Under the pieces are notes generated by a model, which ran no database searches, was not told where the DNA came from, and was given only the letters and a program-made list of their open reading frames with translations. A stretch of 64,000 nt of DNA, taken from NCBI RefSeq assembly GCF_040717535.1, contig NZ_JBFEFI010000004.1:496001-560000 (forward strand), given 5' to 3'. A program made the position numbers and the translations under genes. Positions 49,466-57,774 of the stretch are shown here, one piece after another. How positions within the stretch are numbered: the first letter of the stretch is position 1; every line of letters starts with the position of its first letter. This DNA comes from Thalassoglobus sp. JC818. GTDB lineage: Bacteria; Planctomycetota; Planctomycetia; Planctomycetales; Planctomycetaceae.

Positions 49466-49621
49466 CTACTTTTTGCGAGATTCTTTGTGCAGAGTGTGCT
49501 TACGCAACTTTGGACAGAACTTCATCAGTTCTAGCCGCTCTGTTCCGCGCATCTCTTTGATGACGCGATAGTTACGCATTCCCGACTCTGTGCACTCAAG
49601 CCACACATATTCCCGGGCCAT
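49466..49621 (-). CDS. rpmG: 50S ribosomal protein bL33 with half of the zinc site lost
   Basis: A 51-residue protein: MAREYVWLECTESG, MRNYRVIKEMRGTERLELMK, then FCPKLRKHTLHKESRKK. Typical bL33 of the zinc form has two CxxC pairs; here each pair keeps only its first Cys (CTES, CPKL), so four-Cys zinc binding is not possible. All other core positions, including RNY, RLELMK, CP and KHTLHKE, are family-like. It lies between tRNA-Trp and tuf. ATG 49621 is the only start. Confidence 0.93.
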   Translation of the reverse strand: MAREYVWLECTESGMRNYRVIKEMRGTERLELMKFCPKLRKHTLHKESRKK

Positions 49622-49700
49622 TTGCCACCTCCAAAAATCGCAGCGATCCGACGACTCGACCGAGGCGTCGGATGCTGACTCAAGAACTCTCTAGCTGATT

Positions 49701-50897
49701 CTACTCGAGGATCTTGGTGATCACACCAGATCCAACAGTCCGGCCACCTTCACGAATCGCGAAGCGGCTTCCGTCATCAAGAGCGACTGGCTTGATCAGC
49801 TCAACTTCGAGCTTCACGTTATCGCCAGGCATACACATTTCTGCGTCGCCCAGAAGCTTAACAGCTCCAGTCACGTCGGTTGTACGGAAGTAGAACTGTG
49901 GTCGGTAACCACTGAAGAATGGAGTCTTTCGACCACCTTCTTCTTTGCTCAAGACGTAGATCTCAGCTTCGAACTTCGTATGAGGATTGATGGTCTTCGG
50001 AGCAGCCAGAACTTGTCCGCGTTCAACATCTTCCTTACGAGTTCCGCGAAGAAGGATACCAACGTTGTCGCCAGCTTTTCCTTCGTCGAGAATCTTGCGG
50101 AACATCTCAACACCGGTGACGGTTGTTTCTTGAGTGTCACGCAGTCCGATGATCTGAACCTTTTCGCCAACTTTGACGATTCCGCGTTCAATACGACCGG
50201 TTACAACTGTTCCACGACCTTCGATCGAGAAAACGTCTTCGATCGCCATCAGGAACGGCTTATCAGCTTCACGAGCTGGTTCTGGAATGTCCGCATCGAG
50301 AGCGTTCATCAGCTCGCCGATACAAGCATTCTTGTCAGCGTTACCTGGATCATCGAGAGCTGGCTTCGCTGAACCACGCACGATTGTGACGTCGTCGCCT
50401 GGGAAGTCGTAAGTGTTCAGCAAATCGCGAACTTCCATCTCGACGAGCTCAAGAAGCTCTTCGTCGTCGACGAGGTCGCACTTGTTCAGGAACACGACGA
50501 GAGCAGGCACGTCCACCTGGCGAGCCAGCAGAATGTGCTCGCGAGTCTGTGGCATTGGGCCGTCCGCAGCCGAAACCACGAGAATCGCACCATCCATCTG
50601 AGCAGCACCTGTGATCATATTCTTGACATAATCCGCGTGACCTGGACAGTCGATGTGTGCGTAGTGACGGTTGTCTGATTCGTATTCAACGTGACTCACA
50701 GCAATAGTCACGGTTTTGGTTTCATCGCGAACCGTTCCGCCCTTAGCAACCTCAGAGTAATCAATCGCCTGAGCCAGCCCTTTTGTCGCCTGCACAGCCA
50801 GAATCGATGCTGTCAGAGTAGTTTTTCCGTGGTCGATGTGACCGATCGTCCCAACATTGACGTGCGGCTTTGTCCGTTGAAATGTTTCCTTCGCCAT
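49701..50897 (-). CDS. tuf: Elongation factor Tu
   Basis: A 398-residue translational GTPase. G1 [11 protein letters not shown]3 [16 protein letters not shown]4 NKCD and the domain II/III signatures ([23 protein letters not shown]) are complete. It delivers aminoacyl-tRNA to the ribosome. The gene follows a cluster of four tRNA genes and precedes rpmG and tRNA-Trp, as in many bacteria. Confidence 0.99.
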   Translation of the reverse strand: MAKETFQRTKPHVNVGTIGHIDHGKTTLTASILAVQATKGLAQAIDYSEVAKGGTVRDETKTVTIAVSHVEYESDNRHYAHIDCPGHADYVKNMITGAAQMDGAILVVSAADGPMPQTREHILLARQVDVPALVVFLNKCDLVDDEELLELVEMEVRDLLNTYDFPGDDVTIVRGSAKPALDDPGNADKNACIGELMNALDADIPEPAREADKPFLMAIEDVFSIEGRGTVVTGRIERGIVKVGEKVQIIGLRDTQETTVTGVEMFRKILDEGKAGDNVGILLRGTRKEDVERGQVLAAPKTINPHTKFEAEIYVLSKEEGGRKTPFFSGYRPQFYFRTTDVTGAVKLLGDAEMCMPGDNVKLEVELIKPVALDDGSRFAIREGGRTVGSGVITKILE

Positions 50898-51027
50898 GAC
50901 TAGCGCTCCAAAACTCCGTAAGTTCTCATAAGTGGTACCATGCGACCAACACAGTCGCGAAAGTCAGCTTCGACGCTTGCAGCACGCCTGACTACGTCGA
51001 CACGGCAAAACCGGGTGGGTGCCGGTA

Positions 51028-51100
<73 letters not shown>

Positions 51101-51148
51101 ATAAACAAAAATCCGTGACGGCAAGCCGAAGCCCACCACTCACGGAAA

Positions 51149-51221
<73 letters not shown>

Positions 51222-51451
51222 TGACTAGCAATCTGCTGGAATCATGAAAACCGAAGGGCACTCCTGTCAACTCACACAGCACTTCGCGTGTAAATCAGAA
51301 AGAAATTCCCACAGCCTGCACAATACGTCGCCGCGAACAATCCACTTCACAACAACAAACTGCCGAAATCCACGACAGCAAAAGCAACCGTATCAACGCC
51401 GCACCGCGACAAGACAAACTCGCACACAGCACGACAAACGCATCAAAAACA

Positions 51452-51533
51452 TGGGGGCGGCAGGATTCGAACCTACGAAGGCTAAGCCATCAGATTTACA
51501 GTCTGACCCCGTTGGCCGCTTGGGTACACCCCC
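51452..51533 (-). tRNA. tRNA-Tyr(GTA)
   Basis: 82-base class II tRNA on the minus strand: acceptor GGGGGTG/CGCCCCC with one G-T pair, discriminator A, anticodon stem TCAGA/TCTGA around CTGTAAA (anticodon GTA), long variable arm. Confidence 0.97.
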
Positions 51534-51575
51534 AAAAGTTTTATGCAAACCAGAGAACTTTCCGTCCCCTCTCTG

Positions 51576-51651
<76 letters not shown>

Positions 51652-51984
51652 GGACGACCGGGTTGCAAGCCGCGAAGTATAGCGGTGACTCTTCCGCGTG
51701 CAAGGACTAATCTCATCAGTGCTTACGGAGTTCCGGCGAACCGCGATTTATAGCGAGGTCGTTGCGATGCTTCAAGCCGTCTTGCCACTTGAATTGCAAG
51801 CAATCATGAACATTTGAGAATCGCCAACCAGCCTCACTTTGAAAACGACAAAAATCGCCTGATCCATCAGCTCCGCGATGACTCTGCTCAGGAGAGATGG
51901 GAGCAGTAAACCGCTTTCGAAGTGCCTCCATTCAGCGACTGAACGAACAAGTTTGCAAGCCGATCATTGAAGAGACCGACGCAG
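51652..51984. other. Intergenic region upstream of the tRNA-tuf operon
   Basis: 333 bases. The promoter for the tRNA genes lies at 51676-51703. Beyond it the short ORFs of 70-80 codons have no supported product, and the prenyltransferase-like gene ends at 51985 without a visible terminator. Confidence 0.45.
51676..51703 (-). promoter_or_regulatory. Strong sigma70-type promoter of the tRNA-tuf operon
   Basis: Minus-strand TTGCAC (51703-51698), 16-base spacer, TATACT (51681-51676). Predicted start about 17-18 bases upstream of tRNA-Thr(TGT). Both hexamers are close to consensus (TTGACA, TATAAT). Confidence 0.7.
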
Positions 51985-52935
51985 TCACGAGAGGTTCGGG
52001 CTTTCTTCAGCGAGAAGCGCTTTCACTCCCAGCCCGTAAAACGTGTATTCAACATCGGCAGACTCATCCCAGGTCGCTGCGCGATATCCCCCGGTCGGAA
52101 ATTCAAGTTGCGTTTCGAGAAGCTCACGTAACTCTGCCTGATTGAGCAATTCACCCAACCGGAGATCCTGAACGGTCAACAACCCAGTAAACGTCGACAA
52201 ACTATCGGTAAACGGGACTCGAGAATTGGCCTGAAATCCGCCTTCATCGCCGCGAACATCCCGCAGAAACGCCCGCACGTCGTCGCAAATTTCATCGTCG
52301 ACGGCATTCAGCTCCTGCAAAATTGCAACTGCAGCTGCGGTTGGATTCGTTCCGCTTCTCCTCATGGGAGCAATTTCAACGAACCCGCCATCATCTCGCT
52401 GGCGGTCATACAAAAACTGAATCAAAGCATTCGGCCGAGGAACTTCGCGCCCCAAGAGTTGATAGGTAAGCAGAACCAGAAAGGAGTGATAAGTACTGCC
52501 AGAAGAGCCTTCGACTGACTTCGCATACCCGCCGTCGCTTGTTCGCACTTCTTCCAATCGAGCCGAGACTAGATCCGGAAAGTCAGCCCCCAGTTCTTCG
52601 AGCAGGTCCTGCCCCGTGGCAACCTGCACTGCAAGTGCGGTGGAAAGCCAGTTCATCAGGTCGATGACCCCCAATCGCAAGGGATCATGCTGCGAGAGAA
52701 AACTCGCCACGGAGTTCGTGACGTCCGTTGACATTTCACCCAGCATGACCAGTGCACGAACAGCAAAGCTGGTGTAATAGAGGTCAGAATCTCCTTCACG
52801 CCCTGCAAACCCTCCATCGCTTTTTTGAAAGCCGAGGACGAAGCCCGCGTGACGCGACCGCCATTCCGGAGTCGTTTCGGAGAGACCTTCCGCCAAACGA
52901 TTTCCGAGACGAATCAGATAAGGAGTACGCGACAT
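51985..52935 (-). CDS. Prenyltransferase/squalene-cyclase-type alpha-toroid protein
   Basis: A 316-residue protein built of repeated (alpha/alpha) units with QxxDGGF-type motifs: GFVLGFQKSDGGFAGREG, RTSDGGYAKSVEG, YDRQRDDGGFVEIAP, DVRGDEGGFQANS, FPTGGYRAATWDE. This is the geranylgeranyl transferase beta subunit/terpene cyclase toroid, but the catalytic DxDD of cyclases was not seen. No signal peptide. It starts at ATG 52935; the longer frame to 53031 overlaps the upstream VanZ gene. The last of three minus-strand genes (aminotransferase, VanZ, toroid) separated by 37 and 11 bases, probably one operon. Substrate unknown. Confidence 0.82.
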   Translation of the reverse strand: MSRTPYLIRLGNRLAEGLSETTPEWRSRHAGFVLGFQKSDGGFAGREGDSDLYYTSFAVRALVMLGEMSTDVTNSVASFLSQHDPLRLGVIDLMNWLSTALAVQVATGQDLLEELGADFPDLVSARLEEVRTSDGGYAKSVEGSSGSTYHSFLVLLTYQLLGREVPRPNALIQFLYDRQRDDGGFVEIAPMRRSGTNPTAAAVAILQELNAVDDEICDDVRAFLRDVRGDEGGFQANSRVPFTDSLSTFTGLLTVQDLRLGELLNQAELRELLETQLEFPTGGYRAATWDESADVEYTFYGLGVKALLAEESPNLS

Positions 52936-52946
52936 CTCAGAATGAC

Positions 52947-53423
52947 TTATTTTGCGACGGAGTCGACCGAACTGGAATGCGCTGGATACCCGAGTGCATT
53001 GGCAATTCGCACCGAACCTTGAGGAAGCCAAAGCAAACCGCGTTGCAAGACTAGCAGACCTGCGATCGCTCCGAACCCGTCAGAAACCCAGTCGAAAAAA
53101 TCAGGTTGTCGCCCGACTGGTCCTTGCAGAATCTCGTCAATGGCGGCGAATAGCAGCAGCCCAAACGCCAGAGAAACCACCGGAAGCCGCAGCTGATGCC
53201 GCTCCAGGAAGACCATTCCACTGAGCACAGCGAGGACGAAGTAAGCCCCGAAATGCAACAACTTGTCATAGGAACTTGTCACGCCTTCGAACCCTTCGGG
53301 AACAGGTGTGTGAGTGAAAAAGAAAAGCGTCGCTGCATAACACAGCCAGACGATGCGAATCCCCCAAACCGCTTGGGAAGGGCTCTCCAGATTGTCTGAC
53401 ACACGACGCATTTTCACTTCCAA
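52947..53423 (-). CDS. VanZ-like family membrane protein
   Basis: A 158-residue protein with about four hydrophobic segments. The pattern SSYDKLLHFGAYFVLA, then LLFAAIDEILQGPVGRQPDFFDWVSDGFGAIAGLLVL matches the VanZ family (DK-x-x-H-x-x-x-Y, D-E-x-x-Q, GR-x-x-D-x-x-D-x-x-x-N/D). VanZ in enterococci gives some teicoplanin resistance, but most members have no known function. It lies between the aminotransferase and the toroid protein in one likely operon. Confidence 0.85.
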   Translation of the reverse strand: MEVKMRRVSDNLESPSQAVWGIRIVWLCYAATLFFFTHTPVPEGFEGVTSSYDKLLHFGAYFVLAVLSGMVFLERHQLRLPVVSLAFGLLLFAAIDEILQGPVGRQPDFFDWVSDGFGAIAGLLVLQRGLLWLPQGSVRIANALGYPAHSSSVDSVAK

Positions 53424-53460
53424 ATCGAGTTCCTGAAGGGAAACTTCTTACTGGTCGAGC

Positions 53461-54726
53461 TTACGGCTCAGGATAAGGGTTTGCCAGCTGGAATTCCGGA
53501 TGATTCTTCAGATACTCGTTCACGCGATCGACTCGCGAAAACGCGACTGGCAAGAATTCCAAGGCTTTCGCCAAGCGGTCATTCGGTTCCGCACAGCTAA
53601 ATCGCAAGAACCCGTGACCAGCCTCGCCAAAACATTCTCCGCCGAGACAGGCGACACCGAACTCATCATCCGCAGCTTCCAGAAGATAGAGCGCCAATCC
53701 ATGACTGGTGATTTTTAAGCGGTTACAAATGGGAGCCACGTTCGGAAAGACATAGAATGTGGCTGTCGGATCGAGTGTGTGGATTCCATCAATTTCATTG
53801 AGCCCACGAGCCAGCAGCTGAACCTTCTCCTGAAATTTCGCCATTTGAGCATCGCGTTCTGCGTGATCAGACTGCAAAGCGTGCATCCCGGCGATCTGCA
53901 CAATCGGTGGTGTACACGACAGAGTAGTGTTGATCATCTTGGCAATTGAGGTCGCGATCGGTTGTGCCGTCACGGCAAATCCCAACCTCCAGCCGCTCAT
54001 GCTGTACGACTTGCTGAAGGTGTAAGCTGCAACACACTGGTCCATCATGCCGGGATATTCAAGAATCGACCGATGTCGTCCTCGCCAGACCATGTGACAA
54101 TAGGGCTCATCGCTGAAAACCGCGATATCTTTGCCGCGAATCATATCGGCGAGGCCGGAAAGATCCTCATCCGTCGCAACCCCTCCAGTCGGATTGTGAG
54201 GCGTATTCAAGAAGATTGCTCTCGGGCTGGGAGAGTCAGATAGAAAGCGTTCGACGTCCTTGAGATTCGGACGGAATTCGTTCGACTGCTCGAGACTGCT
54301 GAAGACTGGCTTCGCTCCCCGACGGAGGATGTTGGGCAAATACGTCGGGAAATACGGGCTGAAGACGAGAACTTCATCTCCCGGATTCAGAAATGCTTCG
54401 CAGAAAAACTGCTCGAAGACTTTGGCCCCCGGCCCGACAACGACGTTCTCGGCAGTCGCGGGAATCTGAAATTCCGACTTCACAAACTCAGCCGCAGCAG
54501 ATCTAAACTCAGGCAAGCCAGGCGAGGGACAGTAATGCGTCTGATTCGATTCAATCGCAGAAACACCAAATCGCTTAGCGGAAGAAGTACTCTCGAAAGG
54601 ACTGTCGCCAATCTCCAGCTCCACAACATCCTTCCCAGTTGCCTTCAATTGCTTGGCGACCGCCAGGACGGTGAAGGCTGTCTCGACAGTGAGGGATTTG
54701 GCAAATTCGCTAAGTTGAACTGTCAC
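53461..54726 (-). CDS. Class I/II pyridoxal phosphate aminotransferase (AspC-like)
   Basis: A 421-residue aminotransferase of fold type I. NTPHNPTGGVATDEDL binds the phosphate and the aldimine environment, FSDEPYCHMVW holds the Asp that contacts the pyridine, TFSKSYSMSGWRLGFAV has Lys239 as the PLP Schiff base, and RFSCAEPNDRL ends with the substrate-binding Arg. Aspartate aminotransferase is the common annotation, but the amino acid specificity cannot be read. First of a three-gene operon with VanZ and a toroid protein. Confidence 0.9.
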   Translation of the reverse strand: MTVQLSEFAKSLTVETAFTVLAVAKQLKATGKDVVELEIGDSPFESTSSAKRFGVSAIESNQTHYCPSPGLPEFRSAAAEFVKSEFQIPATAENVVVGPGAKVFEQFFCEAFLNPGDEVLVFSPYFPTYLPNILRRGAKPVFSSLEQSNEFRPNLKDVERFLSDSPSPRAIFLNTPHNPTGGVATDEDLSGLADMIRGKDIAVFSDEPYCHMVWRGRHRSILEYPGMMDQCVAAYTFSKSYSMSGWRLGFAVTAQPIATSIAKMINTTLSCTPPIVQIAGMHALQSDHAERDAQMAKFQEKVQLLARGLNEIDGIHTLDPTATFYVFPNVAPICNRLKITSHGLALYLLEAADDEFGVACLGGECFGEAGHGFLRFSCAEPNDRLAKALEFLPVAFSRVDRVNEYLKNHPEFQLANPYPEP

Positions 54727-55050
54727 CGATATTTGTTCCTGCTGAGGCGAGCATCTCGTTGTTTTTCGACGGTCCTATTCGAGCACCAGACACCCTGCGA
54801 GTCAACTGCGCGAGGGTGGCTGTGCGATCAGCATGTTTGAATAAGTCCGGCAAGGTTTTCAAAATTCTTCTTCGCTTGGACTCCAGCAGGCGGAAGCCGA
54901 TCACTATCATTCGATGACACATCGTCCCGAGGTGCGCTCTCGGAGAAGGTGCGCCTGAACGGCGAAATCAGTTTCATCCAGAATGTGGTCGTAGTTTGCA
55001 GCATCCCTCCTACCGAGGAATCTGCTCAGTTGTCTAAAGGTCGATGCAGC
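54727..55050. other. Intergenic region between aminotransferase and sucB
   Basis: 324 bases with the promoters of two divergent genes. Only AAAGG at 55035-55039 before sucB was recognised. No RNA or repeat seen. Confidence 0.4.
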
Positions 55051-56250
55051 ATGGCTGTTGAAATTCGAGTCCCGTCCGTTGGAGAGTCGATCACCGAGGT
55101 CTTCATCGGTGAGTGGTACGTCAAGGAAGGGGACTGGGTCGCCGCCGATCAGGATCTGGTCGGTCTTGAAACGGACAAAGCAACATTTGACGTTCCCTGC
55201 CCGGAAGGCGGAACGATTACTTCGATCTCGAAGACCGCAGGCGAAACAGCCGAGATTGACGAAGTCATCGCAATGCTCGAACCGGGTCCCAACCCAAATG
55301 GAGCAGGCTCAGAAAGCGATGGCCAGAAGTCGGCGCCCGCCGCACAGGAAGCCTCGAAATCAGCTCCGGCACCGGCGTCTTCTGGATCAGCAGGCGGTCA
55401 TCCGATGCCAGCTGCGGAACGCCTTGCTGGTGAAAACAACATCATCGTCAGTCAGGTTTCGGGTTCCGGACCGGGCGGACGAATCCTCAAAGAGGATGTT
55501 CAACGCGCACTGACGACCGGCCAAACTGCAGATATCTCTGTCGCTGGAGCACGAGACGAACGTCGAGTGCCAATGTCTCCGATGCGACAGACGATCGCTC
55601 GACGCCTTGTGGAAGCACAACAGGGAGCTGCCCTGCTGACGACCTTCAACGAATGCGACATGAGCGCGATCAAAGAACTTCGCTCGGAATACCAGGACTA
55701 CTTCGTCAAGAAGTTCAACATCAAACTCGGGTTTATGTCCTTCTTCGTGAAGGCCACGATCGACGCACTTAATGAATTCCCAGCCCTGGCAGCTCAGGTC
55801 GACGGTAACCAATTGATCTACCGCAATTACCATGACATCGGAGTCGCAATCGGGTCCGGAAAAGGCTTGATTGTGCCCGTCATCCGAAGCGCCGAACGTC
55901 TCAGCTTCGCAGAGACCGAGCAGTCGATCTCAGACTTTGCTCAACGGGCCAAGCAGAACAAAATCGGCCTCGACGAACTCGAAGGCGGAACATTCACAAT
56001 CACGAACGGTGGTGTCTATGGATCGTTGCTTTCAACTCCGATTGTGAATCCTCCTCAGTCAGGCGTGCTTGGAATGCACGGCATCGTGGATCGACCAGTC
56101 GCAGTCGACGGTCAAGTCGTCATTCGCCCCATGATGTATCTCGCTTTAACGTATGATCATCGCGTCGTAGACGGACGAGAAGCGGTTTCGTTCCTCGTCA
56201 GAATCAAGCAGACGATTGAAGACCCAACCCGGTTGCTCCTCGAAGTCTAG
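55051..56250 (+). CDS. sucB: Dihydrolipoyllysine-residue succinyltransferase (E2 of 2-oxoglutarate dehydrogenase)
   Basis: A 399-residue E2. Lipoyl domain at 1-75 with Lys43 in [11 protein letters not shown]; a Ser/Ala/Pro-rich linker; the peripheral subunit-binding domain [36 protein letters not shown]; and the acyltransferase core with [22 protein letters not shown] and catalytic [12 protein letters not shown] (His370, Asp374). The start [17 protein letters not shown] is canonical for SucB. E1 and E3 are not in the window. The TAG stop (56248-56250) is the first part of dispersed repeat copy B. Confidence 0.94.
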   Translation: MAVEIRVPSVGESITEVFIGEWYVKEGDWVAADQDLVGLETDKATFDVPCPEGGTITSISKTAGETAEIDEVIAMLEPGPNPNGAGSESDGQKSAPAAQEASKSAPAPASSGSAGGHPMPAAERLAGENNIIVSQVSGSGPGGRILKEDVQRALTTGQTADISVAGARDERRVPMSPMRQTIARRLVEAQQGAALLTTFNECDMSAIKELRSEYQDYFVKKFNIKLGFMSFFVKATIDALNEFPALAAQVDGNQLIYRNYHDIGVAIGSGKGLIVPVIRSAERLSFAETEQSISDFAQRAKQNKIGLDELEGGTFTITNGGVYGSLLSTPIVNPPQSGVLGMHGIVDRPVAVDGQVVIRPMMYLALTYDHRVVDGREAVSFLVRIKQTIEDPTRLLLEV

Positions 56251-56352
56251 AGCAAGTTGCTCTTTCCTGTGCACTCGCTCGCGCTGTTTCACAACTTAAA
56301 AGGCTGTGCTTGCTCGTGCGAGATCGTGCACACCAAATCAAAAATGCTCTAA
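56249..56352 (+). repeat. Dispersed 100 bp repeat, copy B
   Basis: Starts AGAGCAAGTTGCTCT at 56249 and ends ATGCTCTAA at 56352. About 90 of 100 aligned bases equal copy A at 1291, with no indel. Terminal inverted repeats AGAGCA/TGCTCT and inner arms TGTGCAC/GTGCACA are intact. Its first bases contain the TAG stop of sucB. Confidence 0.88.
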
Positions 56353-56450
56353 GGACTCTGTCGTCACTGCTCGAACAACGCCCGTTAGACGATTGTTCAT
56401 TTCAGAGTGAGCCGACGCTCTTGGATCTGAGACCGAGAGTAATAGAAAAC

Positions 56451-56475
56451 CCCGGTGTCGAAACTCGACACCGGG
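56451..56475 (-). terminator. Hairpin terminator on the minus strand
   Basis: 10 bp perfect stem CCCGGTGTCG (56451-56460) with CGACACCGGG (56466-56475), followed on the minus strand by GTTTTCTATT. It implies a minus-strand transcript coming from between this point and uppP; see the small ORF at 56550. Confidence 0.7.
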
Positions 56476-56549
56476 TCGGCCCGCCCCTGTGCTCTGAAAG
56501 CTTCAAAGCACACTTTGCCCATATCTTCGAAAAGACGCTTTTCAAACGA

Positions 56550-56657
56550 CTACTGCTCAGAAATCTCTTTAAGAGAGTTTTTGCACCGCGTACGAATGGG
56601 CAATCCCGTAACGATGGCTTCGGGACGACCAAACTCGGTGCAATGTGACAGACGCAC
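56550..56657 (-). CDS. Possible small protein (35 aa)
   Basis: GTG at 56657 is preceded by CAGGAG (6-base spacing), and the frame ends with TAG at 56550 about 75 bases before the minus-strand terminator. The product is MRLSHCTEFGRPEAIVTGL followed by PIRTRCKNSLKEISEQ. It is not recognised and may equally be chance; support is only the ribosome site plus a following terminator. A noncoding RNA is the alternative. Confidence 0.25.
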   Translation of the reverse strand: MRLSHCTEFGRPEAIVTGLPIRTRCKNSLKEISEQ

Positions 56658-56821
56658 AGAATGCTCCTGCGGTTCATATTTTCTGGTCAGATTCCTCAGA
56701 AACTGCTGGTCAAAGCGTGACCCGTGAAATATGAGTCCGAAACCGTGCTTGTTGAGTGCGGCCTTTCTGACAAAGAACTTGTGCCTTTTCTTTTCCCCCG
56801 CTGCAGCTGAGAACGAATTCC

Positions 56822-57595
56822 ATGGAACTTTGGGAAGTCATCATCCTCGGAATCGTGCAGGGCATCGCGGAGTTTCTTCCGATCAGCTCGTCCGGCCATC
56901 TCGTGATTCTCGAGTCGCTGCTGGGTGGCGAACTCGAAAACCTCGAATTGAACGTCGCTCTGCATTTCGGGACGTTAATGTCGATTCTGGTTGTCTATCG
57001 GAAGGATCTCATTCCGCTGCTTTTTGACATTCCAATGATGTCGAAGATCGTTCTCGCAACGCTCCCCGTTGTTTTCTCTGGGCTGGTTCTGAAGGACCTT
57101 TTCACTGCTGCGTCTTCGAGCGCATTTGTCGCGGGAATCGGGCTTCTGATCACGGCTGGTTTGCTGTTGATCACCCCAAAAATTGATCGAGGGACGAAAG
57201 GGCTGGAGCAAATGACCAATCGAGATTCGCTCGTGATCGGGCTGTTTCAAGCGGTCGCCCCAATGCCTGGGATTTCTCGCTCGGGAAGCACGATTGTCGG
57301 CGGACTTTTGTCTGGAGTGAATCGCGATGCAGCAGCAAGATTCAGCTTCTACATCGCAATCCCTGCTCTGCTCGGAGCGACCGTTCTCACTCTCAAAGAC
57401 ATTCTGGAGGAAGGCACCTCGGGGACTCCGCTCTCAACAATGGCTGCTGGTTGCGTTGCGTCCTTCGTTGTCGGAATCGCTTCCCTGAACGCGCTGCTCA
57501 AAATCGTATCGAAGGGCCAAATTGTCTGGTTCGGAGTCTACTGTGCCATCATGGGACTGATCGTCATCGGCTGCTCTTCCGCCGGCTGGCTGTAA
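56822..57595 (+). CDS. uppP: Undecaprenyl-diphosphatase
   Basis: A 257-residue polytopic membrane enzyme (BacA/UppP) that recycles the C55 lipid carrier for cell-wall and surface polysaccharides. The two catalytic patches are seen: GIVQGIAEFLPISSSGHLVI near the N-terminus (Glu17, the SSSGH run) and PMPGISRSGSTIVGG in the middle (Arg of SRSG). About eight TM helices, slightly shorter than the usual 265-275. ATG 56822 matches the family N-terminus. Separate transcription unit. Confidence 0.96.
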   Translation: MELWEVIILGIVQGIAEFLPISSSGHLVILESLLGGELENLELNVALHFGTLMSILVVYRKDLIPLLFDIPMMSKIVLATLPVVFSGLVLKDLFTAASSSAFVAGIGLLITAGLLLITPKIDRGTKGLEQMTNRDSLVIGLFQAVAPMPGISRSGSTIVGGLLSGVNRDAAARFSFYIAIPALLGATVLTLKDILEEGTSGTPLSTMAAGCVASFVVGIASLNALLKIVSKGQIVWFGVYCAIMGLIVIGCSSAGWL

Positions 57596-57707
57596 CTGGT
57601 CGACAGTATTCTCGTTGCCGAATACCTTGCAGATCAGAATATGTTTTCCGGTCACAAGTCTCTGGCAGTCACATTGTTGGTGCACAGAACCGAAAGAACT
57701 GACTACG

Positions 57708-57742
57708 AAAAAAGCACGCTCCAAGAGTTCTTGAAGCGTGCT
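57708..57742 (-). terminator. Rho-independent terminator of the S41 protease gene
   Basis: Stem AGCACGCT (57713-57720) with AGCGTGCT (57735-57742) plus inner pairs CAAGA/TCTTG, followed by TTTTTT on the minus strand. Confidence 0.85.
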
Positions 57743-57774
57743 CATGTGAACACAGTGCCGAATTGGTATTCGAA

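Larger units (their letters stand above)
56251..56821. other. Intergenic region between sucB and uppP
   Basis: 571 bases containing repeat copy B (56249-56352), a minus-strand terminator (56451-56475) and a possible small ORF (56550-56657). No clear uppP promoter was seen. Confidence 0.5.
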
